A stretch of DNA of 64,000 nt from CAWAYR01 sp050250955 (GTDB lineage: Bacteria; Acidobacteriota; Vicinamibacteria; Vicinamibacterales; UBA2999). Below are positions 8,110 to 16,648 of this stretch, piece after piece (position 1 is the stretch's first letter; the number at the start of each line of letters is the position of its first letter). Under the pieces are notes generated by a model, which saw only the letters and a list, made by a program, of their open reading frames with translations, was not told the DNA's origin and ran no database searches. The position numbers and the translations under genes are program-made. The stretch spans positions 124,001-188,000 of the forward strand of contig JBFWNR010000008.1 of NCBI GenBank assembly GCA_050250955.1, written 5' to 3'.

Positions 8110-10590
8110 ATGCGTGTCACCCACTCGCTCGGACGCGTCGCCGCCAGCCTGCGCAGTACGCCGCTGCTGTCGCTCGCCGCGGTCCTGTGCGCCGCCATCG
8201 GCGTCGCCGCCACCACCGCCACGGCGGCGCTTTTCTCGGCGGTTGCCGTGCGCAACGTCCCCTTCCCGGGCGCGGACCGGCTCGTCCGTATCTGGCTCGT
8301 CGACGCGTCGGGTGGCGACCTGCGCGGCTCGCTCTCGATTCCCGAACTGCGCGACCTCGACACGTCGATTGGCAGCCTCGACGCCTTTCTCGGCACCGCG
8401 CGCAGCCGCGCGGTGGCGATCTTCGACGCCGGGGCCGAGCGCCTGCGCGGCGAGGGCGTCACGCCCGACTACTTCCGCGCCCTCGCCCTCACCCCACAGC
8501 TCGGCCGGCTGCTGACCGACGCCGACTTCGCACCGTCGGCGCCGCGCGTCGTCGTGATCGGCGCGGACCTGTGGGCGCGACGGTTCGGCGCGGACCCCGG
8601 GGTCGTCGGCCGCACGTTGCGTACCGAATCGACGGTCTACACGGTGGTCGGCGTGGCGCCGCGCGGCTTTGCCGGCACCGTGGAGTCCGACATCGTCGAG
8701 TTCTGGGTGCCGATGACCCAGTACGAGCCGGCGAGGCTGGTCGAATCGCGCACCGGCCGCTCGGCATGGGCCATCGGCCGGCTGGCTCCGGGAGCCTCTA
8801 CCGCCACTCTGGAGACGGAGCTCGCCGCCCTGCGCGACTCGTGGGCCGAGGCATGGCCCGACCTCTATCGCGACCTGCGGCTGCGGGTGGAGCCGATGGG
8901 CGAGAACTGGCGCGGCGACTTCCGCACCGGCGCGGCGCTGCTGCTCGGCGCGGTGCTGCTGCTCCTGCTCATCGCCGCCCTGAACGTCGCCGGCCTGCTG
9001 ATGGCGCGGACCATCGACCGCCGGCACGACCTGGCGATGCGCGCGGCGCTCGGCGCCAGCCGCGCCACGCTGGTCACCGACCTGGTCGTCGAGGCGATGG
9101 CCCTCACGGCGGTCGGCGGTCTGGCCGGCGCGCTGCTGGCGCCGGCCCTGCTCGACGCGATCGTCGCGGCGTCACCGGTCGCGCTGCCGGCCTACCTCAG
9201 CGTGCACGTGGACGCGCTCGCCGCGGCCGTGGCGGTGGGCGGCATCGTGATCTCGGGCCTGCTGGCGGCACTCGCGCCGGCGTGGCTGACGAGCCGGGTC
9301 GAGCCCGGCGACGTCCTGCGCGGGGCGGCCCGCGGCGCCGTCCATGCCACCGGCGAGGCCCGCTGGGGTGTCGTCCTGGTCGGCGCCGAGATCGCGCTCA
9401 CCCTGGCGCTGCTGGTCACCGGCAGCCTGTTCCTGCGCTCGTTCCAGGCCCTCAGCGGCTGGGACGTCGGCTATCGCGTCGACGGAGTGGCCCGCCTGGC
9501 GTTGACCTTCAGCCGCGCCGACGCTGCCGACGAGGCCGCGCTGGCCACCGCGTATGCACGCGTGCGCGAGGCGCTGGCCGGACATCCGGGCGTGGACGCC
9601 GTCGGCCTGGTGTCGCCCACCCTGCCGCCGTGGGGCGCCGAGCAGGTGCGCGTGCGCTTCCCGGGACTCACGCCGGGAGATGCCGAGCCCGGCCTGGCGG
9701 TGGCCCTGCACCTCACCGACGCGGCGCTGCTGCCGATGCTCGAGGTGCCGCTGGTGGCAGGACGCTACCTGCGCGACGACGACGACCGCGCCGCCTCGGT
9801 GGCGATCGTCAGCCGCGCGCTCGCCAATCGGCTGGGCGGCCCCGACGCCGCTGTTGGCCGCTCGCTGGACGTGCTGCCCGGGTCGCCGCTGCCGGCGACG
9901 CCGGTGCGGATCGTCGGCGTGGTGGAGAACGTCGCCTACGACGGGTTCGTCGAGCAGGGGGCGGAATCGGGCACGCCGCAACTGCGCACGGATCCGCGGT
10001 GGCTCCAGGGCCGCTACGACCTCTACGCGCCGATTGCGGTGGCGCCGCAACGCATCGTGTCGATCGGAGTGACGACCGGCGGCGATCCGGCCCGGCTCAT
10101 CGACCCGCTGCGCCAGGTGCTCGGCGGGGTGGCGCCGACCTCGGCGGTGCACTGGACGTCGACGATGGCCGACGAGCTGGCACTGGAGGTGGCGAGCTCG
10201 CGCTTCTATTCGCTGCTGGTCAGCGCCTACTCGCTGGGCGCGCTGGCGCTCACCGTCACCGGGGTCTTCGCCATGCTCTCGCATCTGGTCGCCAGGCGGC
10301 AGAGCGAGATCGGCCTGCGCCTGGCCCTTGGGGGCGAGGGGCGCGACGTCGTGCGGCTCATCGCCCGGCTCACCGCGGTGCCGCTCGGGGCGGGCGTCGT
10401 CGCCGGGTGGCTGCTGGCCACCGGGCTCGGCGCCGCCGCCGCCGGCCTGCTGTTCGGCGTCGGGCGGTTCGACGTGACCTCCTACGCCCTGGGCACGGCG
10501 GTGCTGGTCCTGGCCGGCCTGGTGGCGGCGCTCGTGCCGACGCGTCGCGCCCTGCGCACCGACCCGATGCTGACGATGCGCGCCGAGTAG
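8110..10590 (+). CDS. ADOP-type MacB/FtsX-family permease
   Basis: An 826-residue membrane protein with the double MacB_PCD-FtsX layout of the ADOP family (acidobacterial duplicated orphan permease). TM1 lies at about 17-40, a periplasmic MacB_PCD domain at about 45-250, three to four TM helices at about 275-445, a second periplasmic domain at about 460-690, and three TM helices at about 698-816. Typical FtsX signatures are LAMRAALGASRATLV after TM2 and EIGLRLALGG near the C-terminus. No ATP-binding subunit lies nearby. Family members are thought to act in efflux or mechanotransmission, but their partners are mostly unknown. ATG 8110 was preferred; an in-frame TTG lies at 8077. Confidence 0.85.
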   Translation: MRVTHSLGRVAASLRSTPLLSLAAVLCAAIGVAATTATAALFSAVAVRNVPFPGADRLVRIWLVDASGGDLRGSLSIPELRDLDTSIGSLDAFLGTARSRAVAIFDAGAERLRGEGVTPDYFRALALTPQLGRLLTDADFAPSAPRVVVIGADLWARRFGADPGVVGRTLRTESTVYTVVGVAPRGFAGTVESDIVEFWVPMTQYEPARLVESRTGRSAWAIGRLAPGASTATLETELAALRDSWAEAWPDLYRDLRLRVEPMGENWRGDFRTGAALLLGAVLLLLLIAALNVAGLLMARTIDRRHDLAMRAALGASRATLVTDLVVEAMALTAVGGLAGALLAPALLDAIVAASPVALPAYLSVHVDALAAAVAVGGIVISGLLAALAPAWLTSRVEPGDVLRGAARGAVHATGEARWGVVLVGAEIALTLALLVTGSLFLRSFQALSGWDVGYRVDGVARLALTFSRADAADEAALATAYARVREALAGHPGVDAVGLVSPTLPPWGAEQVRVRFPGLTPGDAEPGLAVALHLTDAALLPMLEVPLVAGRYLRDDDDRAASVAIVSRALANRLGGPDAAVGRSLDVLPGSPLPATPVRIVGVVENVAYDGFVEQGAESGTPQLRTDPRWLQGRYDLYAPIAVAPQRIVSIGVTTGGDPARLIDPLRQVLGGVAPTSAVHWTSTMADELALEVASSRFYSLLVSAYSLGALALTVTGVFAMLSHLVARRQSEIGLRLALGGEGRDVVRLIARLTAVPLGAGVVAGWLLATGLGAAAAGLLFGVGRFDVTSYALGTAVLVLAGLVAALVPTRRALRTDPMLTMRAE

Positions 10591-10695
10591 GCCCCACAGA
10601 TCCGTGATCTCCCGGGTTCGGTGCCAGGCACCGACCCCCGGGTCGGTGCCTGGCACCGCGGCGTGGCGATTACGATTCTGCGGGCGCCATCAACG
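10591..10695. repeat. Composite dispersed repeat with 40-bp palindrome
   Basis: Starts on CCCCACAGATCCGTGATCTC just after the permease stop. Bases 10619-10658 are a 40-bp palindrome: 18-bp arms (10619-10636 and 10641-10658) around a 4-base centre, made of an A-centred 13-mer (10620-10632) and a T-centred one (10645-10657). It is followed by TTACGATTCTG and CATCAAC, parallel to the copy at 7841. It lies between two permease genes and could act as a terminator or mRNA-stability hairpin. Confidence 0.88.
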
Positions 10696-10723
10696 GTGCG
10701 CCGCCTCGGGCCGTCCAAGGCGC

Positions 10724-13135
10724 ATGACGCTGGCCCTTCGCGACCTGCTGCAGGGATTCCGCCTCACCTTCCGCGCACCCGGATTCGCCGCCGCCACGGC
10801 GCTGACCCTCGCCCTGGGGATCGGCGCCACCACCACGCTCTACAGCGTGGTGCACGCCGTGCTGCTCGCGCCGCTGCCGTTCCCCGAGTCGGACCGGCTC
10901 ATCCAGGTGTGGCGCAGCGAGCTGCCGGCCCTCACCTACGGCTCGGCCTCCTACGCGCGGTATCTCGACTGGCGCGCCAACCAGCGTCCGTTCGTCGAGC
11001 TCGGCGCATGGGCGCCGCGGGGCTTCACGCTGGCCGGGGTCGACGGGCCGGAGCGCGTCACCGGCGCCACCGCGTCGGCGTCGTTCTTCATCGTGATGGG
11101 CGCCCGCCCGGCCCTCGGCCGATGGTTCACCGACGACGAGGATCGCTCCGGCGGCGAGCCGGTGGCCGTCGTGAGCGACGGTCTCTGGCGCCGACGCTTC
11201 GGCGCCAGCCCGTCGGCGATCGGCAGCACCGTGCGGCTCGACGGCCAACCCTACACGGTGGTCGGCATCGCCCCGCCGGCCTACGGCGAGCTGTGGCGCA
11301 CCGACGTGTGGATCCCACTCGGCCAGGTCGCCGACGCCGCCAACCGCGGCAGCAACTTCCTCCTGTCGTTCGGCCGGCTGCGGCCCGGCACCGCGCTCGC
11401 CGAGGCGCGCCGCAGCCTCGACGGCGAACTGGCCCCGCAGCTCACGCGCGATCATCCCGAAGACCGCTACACGTTCACGGCGCGGCCGCTCCACGAGGTC
11501 GTCACCGAGGGCGCGGCGCGCGGGCTGTGGGTGCTGCTGGGGGCCACCGCCCTCCTGCTCCTCATCGCCTGCACCAACGTTGCCAACCTGCTGCTCGCGC
11601 GCGCGGTGGTCCGCGAGCGCGACCTGGCGGTGCGGACGTCGCTCGGCGCCAGCCGCGGGCAACTCGTCGGCCAGATCCTCGGCGAGACGACGGCGATGGG
11701 CCTCCTCGGCAGCGTCGCCGGCCTGGGGCTGGCGTGGGCGCTGCTCCGCACCTTCGTTGCCCTGGCGCCCGCCACCTTCCCCCGGCTCGCCGCCATCGGG
11801 CTCGACCCGGGCGTGCTGCTGTTTGCGATCGCCCTGGCGGTCGCGACCGGGGCACTGGCCGCTCTGGCGCCGGCGCTCCATCTGTGGCGGACCGACGCCC
11901 AGGCGGTGATGCGGGCGGCCGCGACGCGCAGCGTGACCGGCGCGCGGGCCCGCGCCGCCAGCCGGGTGCTGGTCGTCGCCGAGGTCGCCATCGCGCTCGC
12001 CCTGCTCACGACGGCCGGCGTGCTGACCAAGAGCCTGCTGCGGCTGCAGGAGCAGGACCTCGGCGTCACCCGCGCGCCGGTCCTCACCTTTGCGGTCGGC
12101 CTGCCGCCGCTCGTCGCCGACGGCGACGCCGCGGTGGCGCGCTTCCACACCGCGTTCACCGACCGGCTGCGAACCTTGCCCGGGGTGACGCACGTCTCGG
12201 CCATCAACATGCTGCCGATCGCCGCCACCGGCTACAACGGACCGGTGCGACGGCCCGACCAGACCGGCGAGCGCGACGGCGTGCCGGTCACCGAGGTGCG
12301 CGCGGTGATGGACGGCTACGTGGACGCCATGGGCCTGCGCCTGCTGGCCGGCCGCGCCATCGACACCCGCGATCGCGACGGCGCACCGCCGGTGGTGGTC
12401 GTCAACGACACGGTGGCGTCGCGGCTGTGGCCGGCGCTGACGCCGTCCCGGGTCGTCGGTCAACAGGTGCGGGTGCCGTTCGACAGCGGCGACGGCCTGC
12501 GCGAGGTCGTCGGCGTCGTCGCCGGCGTCCGGTCGCGCCGGCCCGACCTGCTGCCCGACCCGGAGATTCACGTGCCGTTCGCGCAGGTGCCGCAGCCGTC
12601 GATGAGCTACGTGGTCCGCGCCGACGGCGATCCGACCAGGCTCACGCCGCAGATTCGTGCCGCGCTCGCCGCCATGACCGCCGACGTGGCGATCGCCGCG
12701 GTGCGGACTTTCGACGACGTCGTCGCCACCGCAACCCGCACGTCGGGCCTGCTGTCGTGGTTGAGCGTGCTCTTCGCCGGGCTGGCGGCGCTGCTGGCGG
12801 TGGTGGGCGTCTACGGCGTGATGTCGTGCACGGTGGCGCAGCGTGAACGCGAGCTGGCCATCCGGGCCGCAATGGGGGCGACGCGGCCGATGCTGCTCGG
12901 ACTGGTAGTGCGCGAGGGCCTGGCGATGAGCGTGGCGGGCCTGGGCCTCGGCGCCGCGGCGGCGTGGGCCGGATCCGGAGTGCTCGGATCACTCCTCTAC
13001 GAGGTGAGCGCCACCGATGCCGCCGTCTTCGCCGCCGCCGCCATGGCCCTGGCGACGGTCACGCTGGTCGGTGCCGCCGCGCCGGCCGCGCGCGCCGCGC
13101 GCGTCGAGCCAGTCACCGCTCTCCGTGCCGACTAG
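10724..13135 (+). CDS. ADOP-type MacB/FtsX-family permease
   Basis: An 803-residue paralogue of the preceding permease. TM1 is at about 18-45 (ATALTLALGIGATTTLYSV), then a MacB_PCD domain with VVSDGLWRRRFGAS and PYTVVGIAP, central TM helices from about 265 (LLLIACTNVANLLLAR), a second periplasmic domain, and a C-terminal FtsX core ending PAARAARVEPVTALRAD, the standard ADOP end. The frame is open back to 10604, but that stretch translates the palindromic repeat, so the ATG at 10724, starting the conserved LRDLLQGFRLTFR leader, is the real start. The TMs and repeated LGASRGQLV motifs support function as a transporter-like permease without an adjacent ATPase. Confidence 0.86.
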   Translation: MTLALRDLLQGFRLTFRAPGFAAATALTLALGIGATTTLYSVVHAVLLAPLPFPESDRLIQVWRSELPALTYGSASYARYLDWRANQRPFVELGAWAPRGFTLAGVDGPERVTGATASASFFIVMGARPALGRWFTDDEDRSGGEPVAVVSDGLWRRRFGASPSAIGSTVRLDGQPYTVVGIAPPAYGELWRTDVWIPLGQVADAANRGSNFLLSFGRLRPGTALAEARRSLDGELAPQLTRDHPEDRYTFTARPLHEVVTEGAARGLWVLLGATALLLLIACTNVANLLLARAVVRERDLAVRTSLGASRGQLVGQILGETTAMGLLGSVAGLGLAWALLRTFVALAPATFPRLAAIGLDPGVLLFAIALAVATGALAALAPALHLWRTDAQAVMRAAATRSVTGARARAASRVLVVAEVAIALALLTTAGVLTKSLLRLQEQDLGVTRAPVLTFAVGLPPLVADGDAAVARFHTAFTDRLRTLPGVTHVSAINMLPIAATGYNGPVRRPDQTGERDGVPVTEVRAVMDGYVDAMGLRLLAGRAIDTRDRDGAPPVVVVNDTVASRLWPALTPSRVVGQQVRVPFDSGDGLREVVGVVAGVRSRRPDLLPDPEIHVPFAQVPQPSMSYVVRADGDPTRLTPQIRAALAAMTADVAIAAVRTFDDVVATATRTSGLLSWLSVLFAGLAALLAVVGVYGVMSCTVAQRERELAIRAAMGATRPMLLGLVVREGLAMSVAGLGLGAAAAWAGSGVLGSLLYEVSATDAAVFAAAAMALATVTLVGAAAPAARAARVEPVTALRAD

Positions 13136-13230
13136 CCCCACAGTTCCGTGATCTCCCAGGTTCGGTGCCTGGCACCGACGGCGGGGTCGGTGCCAGGCAC
13201 CGACCGGGCGCGCTGACGATCCCGTCGGTC
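13136..13230. repeat. Composite dispersed repeat with 40-bp palindrome
   Basis: Follows the second permease stop immediately. CCCCACAGTTCCGTGATCTC is nearly identical to the leader at 10591. Bases 13163-13202 form a palindrome with 17-bp arms and a 6-base centre, built from a T-centred 13-mer (13164-13176) and an A-centred one (13189-13201). The order of centres is opposite to the 10619 copy, so the pair is inverted. It ends with CTGACGATCCCGTCGG, the degenerate form of the shared tail. Confidence 0.88.
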
Positions 13231-13533
13231 TGAACGTCGCCACCGCGCCCCGGGGCCACGACCCGGCGCACCGCGCCGACCCCTTGTTTTCCAGGCGCGG
13301 GAGAACGCCCTAAACCGTCGGGACTGTAAAAACAGGGGTCTCGCGCGTAAAAAACTGTGAAACCCCGTGAAAATGTGGCAATCTATGCGTCGACTCAATG
13401 CCGCGATCGGGTCGCGGCCTCCAGCCCCTCCGCTGGAGCGAGCGGCATCCACGAGACAGGCGGTGGCGGTTGCGTGGGGCCTTGGTGCTATGCGCCACTG
13501 ATTCGCACCGGCACAGCCGGGCAAGGGGAAGTG
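13231..13533. promoter_or_regulatory. AT-richer leader upstream of the HU gene
   Basis: Between the repeat and the HU gene, bases about 13300-13395 are strikingly A-rich for this genome (GTAAAAACAG, CGTAAAAAACTG, GTGAAAATG). This probably holds the promoter and possibly curved DNA for a highly expressed nucleoid protein. I cannot fix -35/-10 hexamers with confidence. The rest (13396-13530) is ordinary GC-rich leader with no gene I can support. Confidence 0.4.
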
Positions 13534-13842
13534 ATGGCCAAGATGATGTCGAAGTCAGAGCTCGTCGGGAAGATTGCTGCCGACGGCGGCGGCAAGCTGT
13601 CCAACAAGGACGTGAAGGGCGTGCTCGAGTCGCTGGCCAAGGTGGGCTACAAGGAGCTCAAGAAGAGCGGCGTGTTCCTGGTGCCCGGCTTCGCCAAGTT
13701 CGTGGTGGTGAAGAAGGCCGCGACCAAGGCGCGCAAGGGCATCAACCCGTTCACGGGTGAGCCGACGACCTTCAAGGCGAAGCCGGCGCGCAAGATCGTC
13801 CGTGCCCGTCCGGTGAAGGCCGCGAAGGACGCGGTGGCCTAG
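13534..13842 (+). CDS. HU/IHF-family nucleoid DNA-binding protein
   Basis: A 102-residue basic protein. MSKSELVGKIA and the helix KDVKGVLESLAKVGYKELKK form the HU dimerisation body. The beta-arm region is GVFLVPGFAKFVVVKKAATK followed by GINPFTGEPTTFKAKPA, matching the HU/IHF consensus for the DNA-wrapping arms. A basic, alanine-rich tail extends it slightly beyond the usual 90 residues, as in several non-enteric HU-like proteins. It bends and compacts DNA. A GGGGAAGTG stretch precedes the ATG; a GTG lies one codon upstream. A perfect hairpin follows at 13862. Confidence 0.92.
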   Translation: MAKMMSKSELVGKIAADGGGKLSNKDVKGVLESLAKVGYKELKKSGVFLVPGFAKFVVVKKAATKARKGINPFTGEPTTFKAKPARKIVRARPVKAAKDAVA

Positions 13843-13861
13843 GTCCACCCGCGTCGTTCGG

Positions 13862-13887
13862 CCGCGAGGGGCGCCAGCCCCTCGCGG
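13862..13887 (+). terminator. Terminator-like perfect hairpin after the HU gene
   Basis: A perfect 11-bp inverted repeat, CCGCGAGGGGC / GCCCCTCGCGG, around a 4-base loop, 19 bases after the HU stop. There is no T-tract, so it is either a U-less terminator of the kind seen in GC-rich genomes or a 3' mRNA-protecting stem. Confidence 0.6.
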
Positions 13888-13922
13888 ACACGCTCAGGGC
13901 CGCACGGCATCCAAGCCTCACC

Positions 13923-15755
13923 GTGCGGCCCGTGCCTTTTTCCTCGGCAGATCTCTTCCCATCGCGCATCCCCCGTGCCGTCGTCCGGACGGTGGACGCG
14001 CTGACCGGTCTGGCCGCGCTGCAGCGTCTCTACGAGGGCGCGCGCCCGCGCCCGTGGCTGCCCTTCCCCGACCAGGCGCTCGACGCCCTCGACATCGGCG
14101 TCGATGCCGGCAGCGACGCCGACCTCGACCGCGTGCCGGCCACCGGCCCGCTGGTGGTCGTCGCCAACCATCCCCACGGCGCACTCGACGGCCTGGCGCT
14201 CGCCAGCCTGCTCCGCTGGATCCGCAGCGACGTGAAGCTGCTCGGCAACCGGTTGCTCGACCGCATCCCCGAGATGCGCGACTCGGTCGTCCCGGTGGAC
14301 TCGTTCCGCCCGGCCGGCGCGCACAACGCCGGCGGCGTGCGCGCGGCACTCGCGTGGCTGCGCGACGGACACGTGCTGGTGGTGTTCCCGGCCGGCGAGG
14401 TGTCGCACCTGCGCGCCGCCGACGGCCGCATCGTCGACGCGTCGTGGCGCGACGGCGCGGCGCGGCTGGCCGCGCACGCCGAGGCCCCCGTCCTGCCCCT
14501 GTTCGTGCACGGCCACAACAGCCGCTGGTTCCGGCGCGCCGGCCTCGTCTCGCCGTGGCTGCGCTCGGCGCTGCTCGGCCGCGAACTGCTGGCCCGGCGC
14601 GGCACGGTCGTGCGCGTCGCCATCGGCCGCCCGGTGTCGGCGCGGCGGCTGGCCGGCGTGGGCGACGCCGCCGCCCAGACCGCGTACCTGCGCGTCCGCA
14701 CCTACGGCCTGGCCACCCCCACCGCGGCGCGCGGATCGCTGCTGCGCGGGGCGACGCGTCCGCCACGCCCCGAACCGGTCGCCGACCCGGTGGCACCGCG
14801 CGCGCTCGCCGACGAGATCGCCGCCCTGCCCGCGCGGAGCACGCTCCTCAGCGCGTCGCCCTGGCGTGTCTACTGCGTCGCCGCCGACGAGGCGCCGCTC
14901 GCCCTGCAGGAGATCGGCCAGCTGCGCGAGCGCACGTTCCGGGCCGCCGGTGAAGGCACCGGCCGCGCCACCGACCTCGACGACTTCGACCGCCACTACC
15001 GGCACCTGTTCGTGTGGCACGAGGAGCGCCAGCAGATCGCCGGCGCCTACCGCCTGGCCGCCACCGACGACGTGCTGCCGCGGCGCGGCCTGCACGGCCT
15101 CTACACGCGCACGCTGTTCCGCTACTCGACGGCGCTGCTGCGCGATCTCGGTCCGGCGCTCGAGCTCGGCCGCTCGTTCGTGCGCGCCGAGTACCAGCGC
15201 GACTACCAGCCGCTGCTGCTGCTGTGGCGCGGCATCGGCGCGCTGGTCGCCGCCAACCCGCGCTACCGCACCCTCTTTGGCCCGGTGAGCATCAGCGCCG
15301 AGTACGGCCCGACCACGCGACAGCTGCTGGCGCGCGTGCTGCTCGCCAGCCGCGGCAGCCTGCTGCAGTCGTTCGTGGTGCCGCGGCGGCCGCTGCCCGA
15401 GCCGGCCGACGGCACCGACGCGCTGGTGCACAGCCGCGTCGCCGCCACGCTGCAGGAGGTGGATGCGCTCGTCCGCGACCTGGAATCGGACCAGCGCGGG
15501 CTGCCGGTGCTGCTGCGGCACTACCTGAAGCTGAACGCAAAGCTGCTCGGCTTCAGTGTGGATCCGGCGTTTGGCGGCGTGCTCGACGGCCTGGTGGTGG
15601 TGGACCTGCTCGACGTGGACCGGGCGCTGCTGGCCCGCTACCTGGGCAAGGACGCCGCGCGCGCGTTCGTGGCGGCGCACGAACGCGGGCGCGAGCTCGA
15701 GACGGCAGGGCTGTGTGTAGGGCGGAGCTTCAGCTCTGCCTCCGGGCAGCCCTGA
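13923..15755 (+). CDS. OlsF-like bifunctional acyltransferase (PlsC domain + OlsB-like GNAT)
   Basis: A 610-residue fusion. The N-terminal half (about 55-260) is a PlsC-type O-acyltransferase with the catalytic HX4D in VANHPHGALDG and the substrate motif VVFPAGEVS. The C-terminal half (about 300-590) resembles OlsB/hemolysin-type N-acyltransferases: LRERTFRAAGEG, AGAYRLAATDDVLP, LELGRSFVRAEYQRDYQPL and LLRHYLKLNAKLLGF. This pairing is known from OlsF, which makes ornithine lipids by sequential N- and O-acylation; a role in aminolipid synthesis is inferred. The start is GTG at 13923. The last ~13 residues come from the REP-like repeat at 15715. Confidence 0.78.
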   Translation: MRPVPFSSADLFPSRIPRAVVRTVDALTGLAALQRLYEGARPRPWLPFPDQALDALDIGVDAGSDADLDRVPATGPLVVVANHPHGALDGLALASLLRWIRSDVKLLGNRLLDRIPEMRDSVVPVDSFRPAGAHNAGGVRAALAWLRDGHVLVVFPAGEVSHLRAADGRIVDASWRDGAARLAAHAEAPVLPLFVHGHNSRWFRRAGLVSPWLRSALLGRELLARRGTVVRVAIGRPVSARRLAGVGDAAAQTAYLRVRTYGLATPTAARGSLLRGATRPPRPEPVADPVAPRALADEIAALPARSTLLSASPWRVYCVAADEAPLALQEIGQLRERTFRAAGEGTGRATDLDDFDRHYRHLFVWHEERQQIAGAYRLAATDDVLPRRGLHGLYTRTLFRYSTALLRDLGPALELGRSFVRAEYQRDYQPLLLLWRGIGALVAANPRYRTLFGPVSISAEYGPTTRQLLARVLLASRGSLLQSFVVPRRPLPEPADGTDALVHSRVAATLQEVDALVRDLESDQRGLPVLLRHYLKLNAKLLGFSVDPAFGGVLDGLVVVDLLDVDRALLARYLGKDAARAFVAAHERGRELETAGLCVGRSFSSASGQP

Positions 15756-15770
15756 AGGGCTGCCCTACAC
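15715..15770. repeat. BIME-like pair of GTAG-footed REP hairpins
   Basis: The 56-bp element has inverted ends, GTGTAGGGC ... GCCCTACAC, and contains a weak stem (GGAGCTTCAGCTCTGCC) and a strong stem (GGGCAGCCCTGAAGGGCTGCCC). GTAG stands at the 5' foot of each hairpin in its own orientation, the hallmark of REP sequences handled by RAYT-type transposases. It supplies the last codons and stop of the acyltransferase and the TAG stop of the convergent hydrolase. Confidence 0.75.
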
Positions 15771-16625
15771 CAGGCCGGCCTTGTAGGTGGCCAGCAGGCG
15801 CGTCCAGGCGCGCTCCGCTTCCGGCTTGTCGTAGATCGGCTTGCCGTCGGCCAGCGGCATGTCGGCCACGCACCAGCCGTGCAGGCCCTTGTAGACCTCG
15901 ATCTCGTTGGGCACGCCGGCGGCGTCGAACGCCTTCTTGAGGTCGTCCTTGGCGGTGGGCTGGCGGGCGTCGTCGTTCGAGGCCACCGCGATCAGCACCC
16001 GGCCCTTGATCTTCGGCGCCAGCAGGTGCGGGCTCGACGGCTGATCGGTGACCAGGCCGCCGCCGTGGAACGACGCCCCGGCGCCGACGCGATCCGGCAC
16101 CGCCGCCATCGTGCGGATGGTGAGCGGCCCGCCCATGCAGTAGCCCTGCACGCCGACCTTCTTCGCCTTGTCCACCTGCGGCTGCTGATCGAGCCAGGCG
16201 ATGAACGCCGCGGCGTCCTTCTCGGCGCCGCCGGCCGCGGTGGCCGACGCCATCAGCGGCTGCACCTTGGCGCGGTCGGTGGGGTTCGAGAAGCTGAAGT
16301 TGGAGATGTCGCCGAAGTGCGGCGCCTTGCCGACGCGATAGAACGGATTCACCACCAAAGCCGCATAGCCGGCGCCGGCCAGCCGCTTGCCGATGTCGCG
16401 CATCGACGGCCGCAGCCCGAAGGCGTCGGGCCACACGATCACCGCGGCGTGCGCGCCACTCGCCGGGTGGATGAACGCCGCGTCGCAGGTGCCGTCCGGC
16501 GTCTTGATCTCGACGTTCTTCTCGGCCGTCGCCATCGCCGGCTGCGCGTCCGCCTCGCCGGCGGCGCCGAGGCCGGCGGCGATCGACATCGCCACGAAGT
16601 CGCGTCTGCTCAGGTCGTCCATCAT
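15765..16625 (-). CDS. Exported dienelactone hydrolase-family protein
   Basis: A 286-residue alpha/beta hydrolase with an N-terminal Tat-type signal (SRRDFVAMSIAAGLGAAG). The nucleophile elbow is GYCMGG, where Cys replaces Ser as in dienelactone hydrolases; the likely catalytic His is in YKGLHGW and the Asp in VASNDD. Family members open lactones from chlorocatechol degradation, but many homologues have unknown substrates. AGGAGG lies just upstream of a double ATG (16625 and 16622). Its TAG stop lies within the BIME repeat at 15765-15767. The M20 gene is 23 bases upstream on the same strand, so they are probably co-transcribed. Confidence 0.85.
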   Translation of the reverse strand: MMDDLSRRDFVAMSIAAGLGAAGEADAQPAMATAEKNVEIKTPDGTCDAAFIHPASGAHAAVIVWPDAFGLRPSMRDIGKRLAGAGYAALVVNPFYRVGKAPHFGDISNFSFSNPTDRAKVQPLMASATAAGGAEKDAAAFIAWLDQQPQVDKAKKVGVQGYCMGGPLTIRTMAAVPDRVGAGASFHGGGLVTDQPSSPHLLAPKIKGRVLIAVASNDDARQPTAKDDLKKAFDAAGVPNEIEVYKGLHGWCVADMPLADGKPIYDKPEAERAWTRLLATYKAGLV

Positions 16626-16648
16626 CGCTGTCCTCCTGGGGCCTGCCG

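Noticed and set aside
10604..10723. Upstream extension of the second permease
   Set aside because: Translates the palindromic repeat, not a signal or TM segment; conserved ADOP leader starts at 10724.
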